Positions 49,391 through 59,482 of a stretch of DNA of 64,000 nt are shown piece after piece. The position numbers and the translations under genes are program-made. The stretch is from Phocaeicola faecalis (GTDB taxonomy: Bacteria > Bacteroidota > Bacteroidia > Bacteroidales > Bacteroidaceae), in NCBI RefSeq assembly GCF_021730445.1, contig NZ_JADNRM010000015.1, forward strand, positions 575 to 64,574. Direction: 5' to 3'. The notes under the pieces were generated by a model. The model had not been told where the DNA came from. It saw nothing but the letters and a program-made list of their open reading frames with translations, and made no database searches. How positions within the stretch are numbered: position 1 is the first letter of the stretch; each line of letters begins with the position of its first letter.

Positions 49391-50893
49391 ATGATAGATA
49401 TCAATAATATATATATTTTAAACCCTGACTATCATTTTAAAAATGATATTGACAGAATTGTTATGTATTCCAACAAGCAAGTAAAATACAATGCTTCCAT
49501 TGAATGGATAGGATACATACATCCGTTTCAGGCCATGATATTATCTCTCTTCACCGATAATAAAACGTTAGCAGAACATATAGATGAAATAGCAAAACAT
49601 TTTCATTTATCTCCTAATGCGGTGTATGATATGATTCTTCCATATATAAACAACTCCGGATATTGCTTTACAGTTACAGATTCCAATAAAGTTATTTTCC
49701 CTGAAAATACACTCATACCTCTTTCCCAAATAGAAGCAGAAGATATGCATTATGATTTTAGCATAAGCGACCTTCAATGCAGCAATGTAGACCTGACACC
49801 GGATAGAATGCATCGCTCCCCACAATCTCTACTATTTATGCTTACCAACAAATGCGTTACAAACTGTAAATATTGCTACGCAGACAAGAAAACTAAATGC
49901 ATAGAACTGGATACCGAAAAGATATTAGCTCTTATCGAAGAAGCCAAACAACTTAAAATGTCATATATAGATATCATAGGCGGAGAAGTATTTTGTAAAA
50001 AAGACTGGGAGATTATCCTTCACAAATTAGTGGCTTCAGACTTAACTCCTAGCTATATATCAACTAAGGTTCCTATTAATGCCAGTATTGCCGAAAAGTT
50101 ATATAAAACAGGGTACAATAATGTCATACAGATTTCTCTGGACATCTTAGACGAAAATAAACTTATTGACCTGATCGAATGCAAGAAAGGCTATCTTAAA
50201 AGCATTAAAGATGGAATTGACATTCTACAAGAATACGGCTTCAAGATTCAGATAGATACCATTTTAACCAAACACAATTCAAATAAAAGCGATATAATAG
50301 AATTATACAACTATATCAAACAAATTAAAAATCTTGTTTATTGGGAAATCAGAGTGCCCGAATTATCAATCTATACTCCACAAACATTTTCAGAAATACA
50401 AGCCACTAAAAAAGATTTAACTGAAATTTGCTCCTTCATTAAATCGGAGCTAATACCTGATAAAGGATGTACTATCTATGTAAGCGATGAAGCCATAGAA
50501 GAAATTTATAAAAAAGGAAAGCCCAACGACCAATGCTTTAAAGGAGGGTCATGCGGAATTCTAGAAAATCGATTATTCGTATTGCCCGACGGGAAAGTAA
50601 CACTTTGCGAACAACTATATTGGCATCCTCAATTCATTTTAGGAGACTTAAAAGAACAGACATTAGCAGAAATTTGGCAATCGCCGAGAGCTAAAGCCTT
50701 ATTTGAAATGGGACAAACTCAGTTTCGGGAAAATAGTGCCTGCACGAAATGTCACATTTTTGAGTTTTGCAGAAAGAACCACAGACGATGCCTAGTAAAA
50801 GTTATAAAAGCGTATGGAGAAGAGAATTGGGATTATCCTGACCCTCGCTGCCAATATGCTCCAACTATTCAAACAAACCTAATTTATAAATAA
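49391..50893 (+). CDS. radical SAM/SPASM peptide maturase
   Basis: The 500-residue protein has a PqqD-like peptide-recognition region at about 40-95 (HPFQAMILSLFTDNKTLAEH, HFHLSPNAVYDMILPYI). The radical SAM cluster motif Cys155-x3-Cys159-x2-Cys162 lies in TNKCVTNCKYCYADKK, and GGEVF is present. The C-terminal SPASM region is Cys-rich (CFKGGSCGIL, LPDGKVTLCEQLYWHPQFILGDL, CTKCHIFEFCRKNHRRC) and would hold auxiliary clusters. Enzymes of this plan install thioether or carbon-carbon crosslinks on GG-leader peptides. It lies 92 bases after precursor 2 and 3 bases before the barrel gene. Confidence 0.9.
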   Translation: MIDINNIYILNPDYHFKNDIDRIVMYSNKQVKYNASIEWIGYIHPFQAMILSLFTDNKTLAEHIDEIAKHFHLSPNAVYDMILPYINNSGYCFTVTDSNKVIFPENTLIPLSQIEAEDMHYDFSISDLQCSNVDLTPDRMHRSPQSLLFMLTNKCVTNCKYCYADKKTKCIELDTEKILALIEEAKQLKMSYIDIIGGEVFCKKDWEIILHKLVASDLTPSYISTKVPINASIAEKLYKTGYNNVIQISLDILDENKLIDLIECKKGYLKSIKDGIDILQEYGFKIQIDTILTKHNSNKSDIIELYNYIKQIKNLVYWEIRVPELSIYTPQTFSEIQATKKDLTEICSFIKSELIPDKGCTIYVSDEAIEEIYKKGKPNDQCFKGGSCGILENRLFVLPDGKVTLCEQLYWHPQFILGDLKEQTLAEIWQSPRAKALFEMGQTQFRENSACTKCHIFEFCRKNHRRCLVKVIKAYGEENWDYPDPRCQYAPTIQTNLIYK

Positions 50894-50896
50894 ACA

Positions 50897-53188
50897 ATGA
50901 GACATTTATACATCCTCCTAGCATTGGTATATGTCACACATAGCCATGCACAAACAAGTAATATTGTCGGACAGGTAATAGACAAAGACAGTGTTGCCAT
51001 AGAAGGTGTTGCCATCATTCTGCAAAAGCAGGACTCAACCTTTATAGCCGGAACCATAACGGACAAGGAAGGGCGGTTCACTCTTCCGATGACGGAAAAG
51101 CCCTATCGGTTGATGTTCCAACATCTGGCATACGAAACTATGTGTTTGAACTCATCTAAAGAACAAATAGGAAATATAATTTTAAAGGAATCAGACAGTA
51201 AACTGGATGAAGTAATCGTAAAAGCAGAACGGCCGGTTATTCGGATGATTAACAATAGATTAACCTACGATTTGCAGTCAGTAAAACAAAATAAAATAAT
51301 CGCTAATGCTCACGAACTACTGAAAGAATTGCCCAGTATCAGCAGCACAGATGGAAACAGCCTCAACCTAGCAGGAGCGAACGGCACTACCATATTAATA
51401 TCCGGCAAAGTCTCCAGCCTGAGTACCGAACAAATCATTGAATATTTAAAAACATTGCCGGCCGAAAAAGTGGAGAAAGTGGAAGTTATCTACAATGCTC
51501 CTCCACAACTACACATTAAAGGTGCCGTTATCAATGTGGTACTGAAAAAAGAAAATAGATACACCATGAATGGACAGGTACAGGCTACATGGACCAACCA
51601 GCATGAAAATTCTTTCAGCGGTGTGGGAAGTTTGTTTCTGACTAGCCCCAAATGGTCATTCGACTTAATGTATTCAATTGCTGACAACAAACAAATAAGT
51701 AAAAGCACAACTACAGCAAAACATACCTTGGGAAACGATATCTATGACATTGACTCGGAAAGTCGTACCAAATCAACTAGCAACAAACATAACGTATACA
51801 CAAACATAGCGTATAACTTAGATGATACCCACTCACTGGAACTGTCATACAACGGACTATATGCCCCCCGGAACAAATCAGATGCATATAGCGTGAACAA
51901 CCTATTTTCGGATGCAAACTCCCTAAACAAAGGAAAAAACTACTTACACAATGCCAGCCTGTACTACAAACATAAATGGGGAAACATTTCTGTAGAGTAC
52001 ACTAACTATACAGACGACAACACGCAAAACATGAAGTATATAAAAGACCACCACTCCATAGATGCATTCACCTATCAGCGAAAACAGAATATAGACCGCG
52101 TGAAAGCGTATGCCGACATGAGCCATAACTTGAAGAACAATTGGATATTAAACTATGGAGCCAGCTATAACTATGTAAAGAACAACAACAAACAAAGCAA
52201 TGTAGACAAACAGCACGACAATGAAGGCAGTTTTACAAATGCCTTCGCTACAGAAGAACATACAGGAAATATTTATGCCGGTACCCAAAAATCTTTCTAT
52301 GAAGGAAAACTGTCGATAGATTGTTCACTCATCGGTGAATTATACAAAATAAACAGTTACAGAAAAAATGCCTTGTTGCCTAATATAACAGTTACTTTTA
52401 TTCCGGAAAACAATCACATCTTCCAGTTGGCATACAATTCCATCAGGAGCTATCCGAGTTATTGGCAAAGACAGAATTACACTTCCTATAATGATGAATA
52501 TAGCATCTCTATGGGCAACCCTCTACTAAAACCGGCACGAACCGGCAATGCCAATTTGACCTATGTATTGAAGAATAAATACACTTTTCAAGTCTCCTAC
52601 TATAAGGTGGAAGATTTTTTCATAGACCAAAGCTATCAATCGCCGGAGAAACTGCAATTACTGCATAAAACTTTCAATATAGACTACACGTCGTTGCTGA
52701 ACTTTACAGCAGCCATTCCTATCAATTTCGGGAATATTGTCAGCTCAAACCTGATTGCTAACATATACAACGAACGTTATAAAAGCAACGAATGGTTTCA
52801 ACTTGCATACAACAGAAATAAATGGACCGGATCGTTAATGGCTTACAACACTATCTTCATATCAAAAAAGCCCAATATAACCATGAATCTTATGGCTTTC
52901 TACAGAACTCCCAGCATACAGGGAATCTGGGATTTGGAAGATAACTGGTGCATCAACACCGGTTTGAGATATACTTTTGCAAAAGATAAAGCAATAGTCA
53001 GCCTACAATGCAATGACATTTTTGAATCCTTGTATCCCAAAGTAAAGGTAAGATTTGACAAACAGTATCAAAACCTCAACCAAAATTTCTATCAACGCAA
53101 TATCACATTGAGTTTTACCTACAAATTCAACGGATTCCAAGATAGAACTCCTAAAGAAGTGGATACTTCAAGATATGGAGTAAATTAA
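50897..53188 (+). CDS. outer-membrane beta-barrel protein of the peptide operon
   Basis: The 763-residue protein has a signal peptide (MRHLYILLALVYVTHSHAQ), a carboxypeptidase-regulatory-like domain (SNIVGQVIDKDSVAIEGVAI), a plug-like part (LDEVIVKAERPVIRMINNRLTYDL, TTILISGKVSSLSTEQIIEY) and an OMP_b-brl_3-type barrel. It is the same family as the protein encoded at 11200-13593. Inside a peptide export operon it may carry the mature peptide across the outer membrane, or act as its immunity or uptake receptor; both are inference. Confidence 0.82.
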   Translation: MRHLYILLALVYVTHSHAQTSNIVGQVIDKDSVAIEGVAIILQKQDSTFIAGTITDKEGRFTLPMTEKPYRLMFQHLAYETMCLNSSKEQIGNIILKESDSKLDEVIVKAERPVIRMINNRLTYDLQSVKQNKIIANAHELLKELPSISSTDGNSLNLAGANGTTILISGKVSSLSTEQIIEYLKTLPAEKVEKVEVIYNAPPQLHIKGAVINVVLKKENRYTMNGQVQATWTNQHENSFSGVGSLFLTSPKWSFDLMYSIADNKQISKSTTTAKHTLGNDIYDIDSESRTKSTSNKHNVYTNIAYNLDDTHSLELSYNGLYAPRNKSDAYSVNNLFSDANSLNKGKNYLHNASLYYKHKWGNISVEYTNYTDDNTQNMKYIKDHHSIDAFTYQRKQNIDRVKAYADMSHNLKNNWILNYGASYNYVKNNNKQSNVDKQHDNEGSFTNAFATEEHTGNIYAGTQKSFYEGKLSIDCSLIGELYKINSYRKNALLPNITVTFIPENNHIFQLAYNSIRSYPSYWQRQNYTSYNDEYSISMGNPLLKPARTGNANLTYVLKNKYTFQVSYYKVEDFFIDQSYQSPEKLQLLHKTFNIDYTSLLNFTAAIPINFGNIVSSNLIANIYNERYKSNEWFQLAYNRNKWTGSLMAYNTIFISKKPNITMNLMAFYRTPSIQGIWDLEDNWCINTGLRYTFAKDKAIVSLQCNDIFESLYPKVKVRFDKQYQNLNQNFYQRNITLSFTYKFNGFQDRTPKEVDTSRYGVN

Positions 53189-53197
53189 CGTACCATC

Positions 53198-55390
53198 ATG
53201 AGCAAATTCCACGTTTACCACCAGCACGATTCCATGCAGTGCGGCATTGCCTGCCTGCAAATGATATGCAAATACCATGGGAAAGAGTATTCACAAGATA
53301 CTCTTTCCCACTACTGCTTTGCTACCAACGAAGGCGTGTCACTACTGGGCATCAGCGATGCGGCAACCCGCCTGGGGCTGCACACCACGTGCGGACGAGT
53401 AACAATAGAACAACTGCACGAAGCTCCATTACCCTGCATCCTGCATTGGAATCAAAACCATTTCGTAGTTCTCTATCAAATAAAGAAAGGTAAAACATTC
53501 TATATTGCCGACCCCGGAAAGGGACTTGTAACCTATGACGATAGGGAATTTAAGGAACATTGGCTTAGCACCCGGTCTAATGGAGAAGAAAAAGGAATAG
53601 TCATGTTTTTACAGCCTACTCCTGCCTTTTATGAACAGCAGGAAGAAACAACAAAAGACAAACGCTCTTTCCGTTTTCTGCTGGGTTACCTCAGACAGCA
53701 CCGCCGCTACTTCGGACAAATCATACTAGGAGCGTTGGTGGGGTGTCTGCTGCAGCTCATCTTTCCATTCCTCACGCAAGCGATTGTAGATGTAGGTATC
53801 GTCCATCAAAATCTGAACTTTATCTATCTTATCTTACTGGGGCAACTGATACTGACCATCAGCCGTGCTTCGGTCGACTTTATCCGCCGATGGATTTTGC
53901 TGCATATCAGTATGCGAATCAATATTTCGTTGGTTTCCGACTTTTTCATCAAATTGCTCAAACTCCCTATGTCGTTCTTCGACACCAAACTGATGGGTGA
54001 CCTGATGCAACGCATGAACGACCACAACAGGATAGAGAAGTTTCTCACCACCCAAATGCTGAACGTCACGTTCTCACTGCTCAGTTTCGTGGTGTTCGGC
54101 TGTGTATTATTCAGCTATAATCTGGCCATTTTCTGCATCTTTCTGCTTGCAAGCGTTCTTTATGCTTTATGGATTGCCTTGTTTCTGAAAAAAAGAAAGA
54201 TTCTGGATTATGAATTATTCGAAAAACAGGCAGAAAACAGCAACAAGACCTACCAATTCATCACTGCCATGCAAGAGATTAAGCTACAAGACTGCGAGCA
54301 ACGCCGGCGATGGGAATGGGAAGATGTGCAAGCGGATTTGTTCGGCGTACAAATGAAAAGCTTGAAGTTGCAACAAACACAGGAGGCCGGAAGCATATTC
54401 ATCAACGAAGTGAAAAATATAGTGATAACCGTGGTTGCCGCCACCGCCGTCATCCACGGACAAATGACACTGGGTATGATGCTGGCTGTGCAATACATCA
54501 TCGGACAACTGAACAGTCCGGTGGAACAATTGATGAGCTTCCTTTATTCATTGCAAGATGTGAAAATCAGTCTGGAACGCATCAATGAAATTCATGAAAT
54601 GAAGAATGAAGAGAATGAAAACAGGCTATTGACCGAAATACCGGGTATCTCCAATGACCTTTCTTTTGAGCATGTCGGCTTCAAATATGACCCGCACAGC
54701 CCGAAGATGACCATAGAAGATGTAAGCCTCACCATCCCCGAAACGAAAGTGACCGCCATAGTGGGTGCTTCGGGCAGTGGAAAAACCACCTTGCTGAAAC
54801 TGTTGCTGGGGTATTATCCTGTAATGAACGGAGAAATAAAGATAGGAGAAGCCAACCTGAACAGCTTCAACCTGAAATGGTGGCGCAGGCAGTGCGGGGT
54901 AGTAATGCAAGACGGAGTGATATTCTCTGAATCCATTGCCCGAAACATCGCCGTGGATGACGGAGACATAGATGGAGAAAGACTGCTGCGTGCTGTAGAA
55001 ATAGCCAATATAAAAGAATTCATCATGAGTCTGCCCATGCGGTTCAGTACCATGATAGGCAGAGACGGAATAGGATTGAGCCAAGGACAGAAACAACGTA
55101 TACTGATAGCCCGTGCGGTTTACAAAGACCCGTTATATATCTTCCTGGATGAAGCCACTAATGCCTTGGATGCCAAAAACGAACGAGCTATAGTCGAGAA
55201 TCTGGATCAGTTCTATAAAGGAAGGACAGTCGTAGTGGTAGCCCACCGGCTCAGCACCGTAAAAAATGCCCACCAAATTATAGTGTTGGATAAAGGACGT
55301 ATAGTGGAGACCGGTAACCATGCTTCACTGATAGAGAAAAAGGGGGCCTATTATAATCTTGTAAAAAACCAATTAGAACTGGGAAATTAG
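53198..55390 (+). CDS. peptidase C39 ABC exporter
   Basis: The 730-residue protein has three parts. The C39 cysteine protease (about 1-150) shows Gln9, Cys15 (DSMQCGIACLQMI), His88 (QNHFVVLY) and Asp105 (IADPGKG). A six-helix membrane domain spans about 165-450. The ATPase has Walker A GASGSGKTT, signature LSQGQKQR (Q for the usual second G), Walker B IFLDEATNALD and the H-loop His in VVAHRLST. It cleaves double-glycine leaders and pumps the peptide out of the cytoplasm, matching the two precursors upstream. Confidence 0.95.
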   Translation: MSKFHVYHQHDSMQCGIACLQMICKYHGKEYSQDTLSHYCFATNEGVSLLGISDAATRLGLHTTCGRVTIEQLHEAPLPCILHWNQNHFVVLYQIKKGKTFYIADPGKGLVTYDDREFKEHWLSTRSNGEEKGIVMFLQPTPAFYEQQEETTKDKRSFRFLLGYLRQHRRYFGQIILGALVGCLLQLIFPFLTQAIVDVGIVHQNLNFIYLILLGQLILTISRASVDFIRRWILLHISMRINISLVSDFFIKLLKLPMSFFDTKLMGDLMQRMNDHNRIEKFLTTQMLNVTFSLLSFVVFGCVLFSYNLAIFCIFLLASVLYALWIALFLKKRKILDYELFEKQAENSNKTYQFITAMQEIKLQDCEQRRRWEWEDVQADLFGVQMKSLKLQQTQEAGSIFINEVKNIVITVVAATAVIHGQMTLGMMLAVQYIIGQLNSPVEQLMSFLYSLQDVKISLERINEIHEMKNEENENRLLTEIPGISNDLSFEHVGFKYDPHSPKMTIEDVSLTIPETKVTAIVGASGSGKTTLLKLLLGYYPVMNGEIKIGEANLNSFNLKWWRRQCGVVMQDGVIFSESIARNIAVDDGDIDGERLLRAVEIANIKEFIMSLPMRFSTMIGRDGIGLSQGQKQRILIARAVYKDPLYIFLDEATNALDAKNERAIVENLDQFYKGRTVVVVAHRLSTVKNAHQIIVLDKGRIVETGNHASLIEKKGAYYNLVKNQLELGN

Positions 55391-55405
55391 AAAAAAGAAA
55401 AAATT

Positions 55406-55903
55406 ATGGCAGATTTCAATAATATAGAACTGAGAAGTGAAAAGGTAAGGAACATTATCGGCAAAGTACCGCCCGAAATCATACGCACCGGAATAGGCGA
55501 TATCACCGGCATCCTACTGATATTAATATTGGCGGCATTCTTTGTTCCTTATCCAGAAAGCATCAAGGGCACAGCCACCGTAACAGGGATTGATGTAACC
55601 GGTTGTATTCATGCCGAAGTGCTTATCCCCTACCGATACATTACAAAAGTAAAGAAAGGAATGCCTGTAGAAATGGAATTCGAAGGATATGAAGCAGCCC
55701 GGCATGGTTATCCAAATGGAAAAATAGTGAATTGCACAAAGACAGTAACTGTAATGGATGGAAATAATTTCTTCACAGCCGAAATAATACTAGACAACCA
55801 ACATGCTTCTTATCCCATCCTAAAAGATATGAAAGGCTCTGCCTCTATCTTACTTTCAGACGAAAGCATAGCTTGCCATATCTTCCCAATGTTAGGACAT
55901 TAA
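55406..55903 (+). CDS. short HlyD-like accessory protein
   Basis: The 165-residue protein begins with a cytoplasmic segment (LRSEKVRNIIGKVPPEIIRTG), one membrane helix (GILLILILAAFFV) and the HlyD-like YPESIKGTATVTG. It then jumps to a region like the C-terminal beta domain of adaptor proteins (EVLIPYRYITKVKKGMPVEMEFEGYEAARHGYPNGKI). The long coiled coil and lipoyl domain of normal HlyD proteins (about 400 residues) are missing. The frame is intact, so this is a compact form and not an obvious pseudogene. It lies 15 bases after the exporter and ends the operon. Confidence 0.75.
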   Translation: MADFNNIELRSEKVRNIIGKVPPEIIRTGIGDITGILLILILAAFFVPYPESIKGTATVTGIDVTGCIHAEVLIPYRYITKVKKGMPVEMEFEGYEAARHGYPNGKIVNCTKTVTVMDGNNFFTAEIILDNQHASYPILKDMKGSASILLSDESIACHIFPMLGH

Positions 55904-55924
55904 GACTGATGGTGACAAGAATGA

Positions 55925-55962
55925 AAAAAGCCTCTAAAACTGTAATTTTAGAGGCTTTTTGT
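55925..55962 (+). terminator. terminator of the peptide operon
   Basis: AAAAAGCCTCTAAAA (55925-55939) pairs perfectly with TTTTAGAGGCTTTTT (55946-55960), ending in a T-tract. It faces the 3' end of the tRNA gene. Confidence 0.93.
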
Positions 55963-55983
55963 CTTAAATAAACTGTTGATTTG

Positions 55984-56054
55984 TTGGACTACCAAGATTC
56001 GAACTTGGACAAACAGAACCAAAACCTGTTGTGCTACCATTACACCATAGTCCA
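55984..56054 (-). tRNA. tRNA-Gln (UUG)
   Basis: Read on the minus strand, the acceptor arms are TGGACTA and TAGTCCA with discriminator A, and the D arm contains GGTGTAATGGTAGCAC. The anticodon loop TTTTGGT between ACAGG and TCTGT gives anticodon UUG. The T arm is CCAAGTTCGAATCTTGG. Length is 71 without CCA. All four stems close. Confidence 0.95.
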
Positions 56055-56133
56055 ATCATTATGTGCTTTCCTTGGAAAGCGGTGCAAAGATACGTTTTTC
56101 TATCTATATAATCCAAATATTTTCGCACTTTTT

Positions 56134-56163
56134 TTTGCCACAAAATGCAAATGTGTATCTTTG
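56134..56163 (+). promoter_or_regulatory. promoter of the tricorn-like protease gene
   Basis: -33 TTTG (56134-56137), an 18-base spacer and -7 TATCTTTG (56156-56163), 27 bases before ATG 56191. This is the best match to the full Bacteroides consensus in the window. Confidence 0.75.
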
Positions 56164-56190
56164 TAAGCCTAATTAAAAGACTTCTATAGT

Positions 56191-59100
56191 ATGAAAAAAC
56201 TTCTAGCCTGTATTGCGCTGGGCTGTATAGCGACGGCGAACAGTTACGCAGGAACTCCACTTTGGATGCGTGACGTGCAGATTTCCCCGGATGGTAAGGA
56301 AATCGTTTTTTGTTATAAAGGGGATATTTATAAGGTGCCTGCCAAAGGAGGCGCTGCTACCCAACTCACCACACAGAGTTCTTACGAGTGTACGCCTATA
56401 TGGTCGCCCGACGGTAAAAAAATAGCTTTTGCCAGTGACCGAAACGGAAATTTCGATGTGTTCGTGATGCCTGCCGATGGCGGACCGGCACAGCGGCTCA
56501 CCACTCATTCGGCAGCAGAACTGCCTTCCGCTTTTACCCCGGACGGCAAATACATACTTTTCTCCGCTGCCATTCAAGACCCTGCCAACAGTGCCTTGTT
56601 TCCCACATCGGCCATGACCGAACTATATAGAGTGCCCACCAAAGGAGGACGTACCGAACAGGTGTTGGGAACTCCTGCCGAAGCCGTATGTTTTGATAAA
56701 ACCGGAAAAACCTTGCTCTATCAAGATAGAAAAGGTTTTGAAGATGAATGGCGCAAACATCATACATCGTCCATCACCAGAGATGTGTGGATGTATGACA
56801 CGCAAAGCCGAAAACATACCAACCTCACCCGGCATGCAGGCGAAGACCGGAATCCGGTACTCTCTCCGGACAATCAGACTGTCTATTTCCTGAGCGAACG
56901 TGATGGCGGAAGCTTCAACGTATATTCGTTCCCGCTCGATGCACCGCAATCCGTCAAGCCGGTGACAAGTTTCAAGACCCATCCGGTCCGTTTCCTTTCT
57001 ATGGGCAGCAACGGGACTTTGTGCTATACTTATGATGGCGAAATCTATACCCAACAAGGAAATACCGCCCCACAAAAGGTAAAAATAGACCTGATACGTG
57101 ACGACCAGGACAAGATAGCTGATTTAAGCTTTACTAAAGGTGCTACTTCGGCCACGGCGTCACCCGATGGAAAACAGATTGCATTCATCGTACGCGGAGA
57201 AGTCTTTGTCACTTCGGCTGATTACACTACTACCAAACAGATTACCCACACCCCGGCACGCGAAGCAGGGGTAACCTTTGCACCCGATAACCGCACACTG
57301 GCATACGCCAGCGAGAGAAACGGTAACTGGGAATTGTATCTGGCTAAAATAGCACGCAAGGAAGAAGCAAACTTCCCGAATGCCACTCTTATCGAAGAGG
57401 AAGTGTTATTGCCGTCCGCCAAGGTGGAACGCGCCTATCCCCAGTTTTCACCGGACGGCAAGGAGTTGGCCTTTATCGAAGACCGCAACCGCTTGATGGT
57501 GATGAATCTCGATACTAAGAAGGTACGCCAAGTGACGGACGGCTCCACATGGTACAGCACCGGAGGAGGTTTTGACTATGCCTGGTCACCCGACGGCAAA
57601 TGGTTTACATTGGAATTTATCGGGAACAGGCATGACCCGTATTCAGACATCGGCTTGGTTAATGCGCAAGGAGGAGATATCATTAATATTACCAATAGCG
57701 GTTACACCAGCGGTTCGCCCCGTTGGGTGCTCGATGGCAATGCCATCCTGTTTATCACCGAACGCTATGGTATGCGCAATCATGCTTCATGGGGCTCATT
57801 GAACGATGTCATGCTGGTGTTCCTCAATCAGGATGCATACGACAAGTTCCGCTTGAGCAAGGAAGATTATGAATTGCAGAAAGAACTGGAAAAGGAACAG
57901 GATAAGACCAAAGAAGACGAGTCGAAGAAAGACAAGAAAAAGGATAAGGATAAAAAAGAGGATACCAAAGAGGAGAAAATAAAGGATATTGTGGTCGAAC
58001 TGAAGAATATGGAAGACCGCATTGTGCGCCTTACTCCCAATTCCTCGGACTTAAGCAGCGCCATCATCTCCAAAGACGGTGAGAAGCTTTATTATCTTTC
58101 TGCTTTTGAAGGCGGATTCGACCTGTGGAAACTGGACCTCAGAAAGAAGGATACCAAGTTGCTCCATAAGATGAATACCGGTTGGACAAACATGGAAATG
58201 GATAAGGAAGGAAAAGAAATCTTTGTCTTGGGCGGAAGCACCATGCAGAAGATGAATGCCGACTCCGAAACATTGAAGCCCATAAGCTATAAGGCGGATA
58301 TGACGATGGACTTGGCAGCAGAACGCGAATATATGTTCAATCATGTCTATAAACAGCATCAGAAGCGTTTCTACAATCTCAATATGCATGGGATAGACTG
58401 GGATGCCATGAATGCCGCTTATCGCAAATTCCTGCCGCATATCAGCAATAACTATGACTTTGCCGAGATGCTGAGCGAATGGTTGGGCGAACTCAATGTG
58501 TCGCACACCGGAGGACGTTATTATTCCAATCTAAAGGGAGATGCCACAGCCAATCTGGGACTGCTGTACGACTGGAACTATGACGGCAAGGGGCTGCTCA
58601 TTTCCGAAGTGGTGGAAAAAGGACCGTTCGACCATGCCCGCTCCAAAGTAAAAGCCGGAGACATTGTAGAGAAAATAAACGGAAAAGAAATTACTGCCGA
58701 AGCAGACTATGCGGCACTATTCAATAATTTAAGCCGGAAGAAGACGCTGGTTTCTCTTTATAATCCTCAGACCAAAGAACGCTGGGAAGAGGTGGTGGTT
58801 CCTATCAGCAACGGTGCTCTGAACGGATTGCTTTACACGCGCTGGGTGAAACAGCGTGCCGCTGATGTGGACAAATGGTCTGGCGGACGTTTGGGCTATG
58901 TACATATCCAGTCGATGGGTGATGACAGTTTCCGCTCTGTCTACTCGGACATCTTGGGCAAATACAATGACCGCGAAGGAATTGTAATCGACACTCGTTT
59001 CAACGGCGGAGGCCGCTTGCACGAGGATATAGAGATACTATTCAGCGGCAAGAAGTATTTCACTCAGGTGGTACGCGGACGTGAAGCGTGTGATATGCCG

Positions 59101-59445
59101 AGCCGTCGTTGGAACAAGCCGTCCATCATGCTGCAATGCGAAGCCAATTACAGTAATGCACACGGTACTCCGTGGGTTTACAGTCATCAAAAATTGGGCA
59201 AGCTGGTGGGTATGCCTGTACCGGGCACCATGACGAGTGTATCGTGGGAGACGCTTCAAGACCCCTCACTGGTATTCGGTATTCCTATCATCGGTTATCA
59301 ATTGCCGGACGGAAGTTATCTGGAAAACAGTCAGTTGGAACCGGATATCAAGGTAGCCAATTCACCGGAAACAGTCGTTCAGGGCGAAGATACTCAGTTG
59401 AAAGTGGCTGTGGATGAATTGCTGAAGGAAATAGATGGGAAATAA
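56191..59445 (+). CDS. tricorn-like S41 peptidase
   Basis: The 1084-residue protein has a signal peptide (MKKLLACIALGCIATANSYA). Beta-propeller repeats with the WD40-like/TolB signature occupy about 25-620 (IWSPDGKKIAFASDRNGNFDV, FTPDGKYILFSA, YAWSPDGKWFTLEF). A highly charged Lys/Asp/Glu segment (about 560-600) is followed by a PDZ domain (about 770-850, LLISEVVEKGPF) and a C-terminal S41 protease. The likely catalytic Ser is at 988 in ANYSNAHG, and a candidate His lies in VSHTGGRYY. It degrades peptides, probably in the periplasm. Length and order match bacterial tricorn homologs. Confidence 0.9.
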   Translation: MKKLLACIALGCIATANSYAGTPLWMRDVQISPDGKEIVFCYKGDIYKVPAKGGAATQLTTQSSYECTPIWSPDGKKIAFASDRNGNFDVFVMPADGGPAQRLTTHSAAELPSAFTPDGKYILFSAAIQDPANSALFPTSAMTELYRVPTKGGRTEQVLGTPAEAVCFDKTGKTLLYQDRKGFEDEWRKHHTSSITRDVWMYDTQSRKHTNLTRHAGEDRNPVLSPDNQTVYFLSERDGGSFNVYSFPLDAPQSVKPVTSFKTHPVRFLSMGSNGTLCYTYDGEIYTQQGNTAPQKVKIDLIRDDQDKIADLSFTKGATSATASPDGKQIAFIVRGEVFVTSADYTTTKQITHTPAREAGVTFAPDNRTLAYASERNGNWELYLAKIARKEEANFPNATLIEEEVLLPSAKVERAYPQFSPDGKELAFIEDRNRLMVMNLDTKKVRQVTDGSTWYSTGGGFDYAWSPDGKWFTLEFIGNRHDPYSDIGLVNAQGGDIINITNSGYTSGSPRWVLDGNAILFITERYGMRNHASWGSLNDVMLVFLNQDAYDKFRLSKEDYELQKELEKEQDKTKEDESKKDKKKDKDKKEDTKEEKIKDIVVELKNMEDRIVRLTPNSSDLSSAIISKDGEKLYYLSAFEGGFDLWKLDLRKKDTKLLHKMNTGWTNMEMDKEGKEIFVLGGSTMQKMNADSETLKPISYKADMTMDLAAEREYMFNHVYKQHQKRFYNLNMHGIDWDAMNAAYRKFLPHISNNYDFAEMLSEWLGELNVSHTGGRYYSNLKGDATANLGLLYDWNYDGKGLLISEVVEKGPFDHARSKVKAGDIVEKINGKEITAEADYAALFNNLSRKKTLVSLYNPQTKERWEEVVVPISNGALNGLLYTRWVKQRAADVDKWSGGRLGYVHIQSMGDDSFRSVYSDILGKYNDREGIVIDTRFNGGGRLHEDIEILFSGKKYFTQVVRGREACDMPSRRWNKPSIMLQCEANYSNAHGTPWVYSHQKLGKLVGMPVPGTMTSVSWETLQDPSLVFGIPIIGYQLPDGSYLENSQLEPDIKVANSPETVVQGEDTQLKVAVDELLKEIDGK

Positions 59446-59482
59446 AATACGAATATAGAGTTATAAGAAGGAACAAAAAAGC

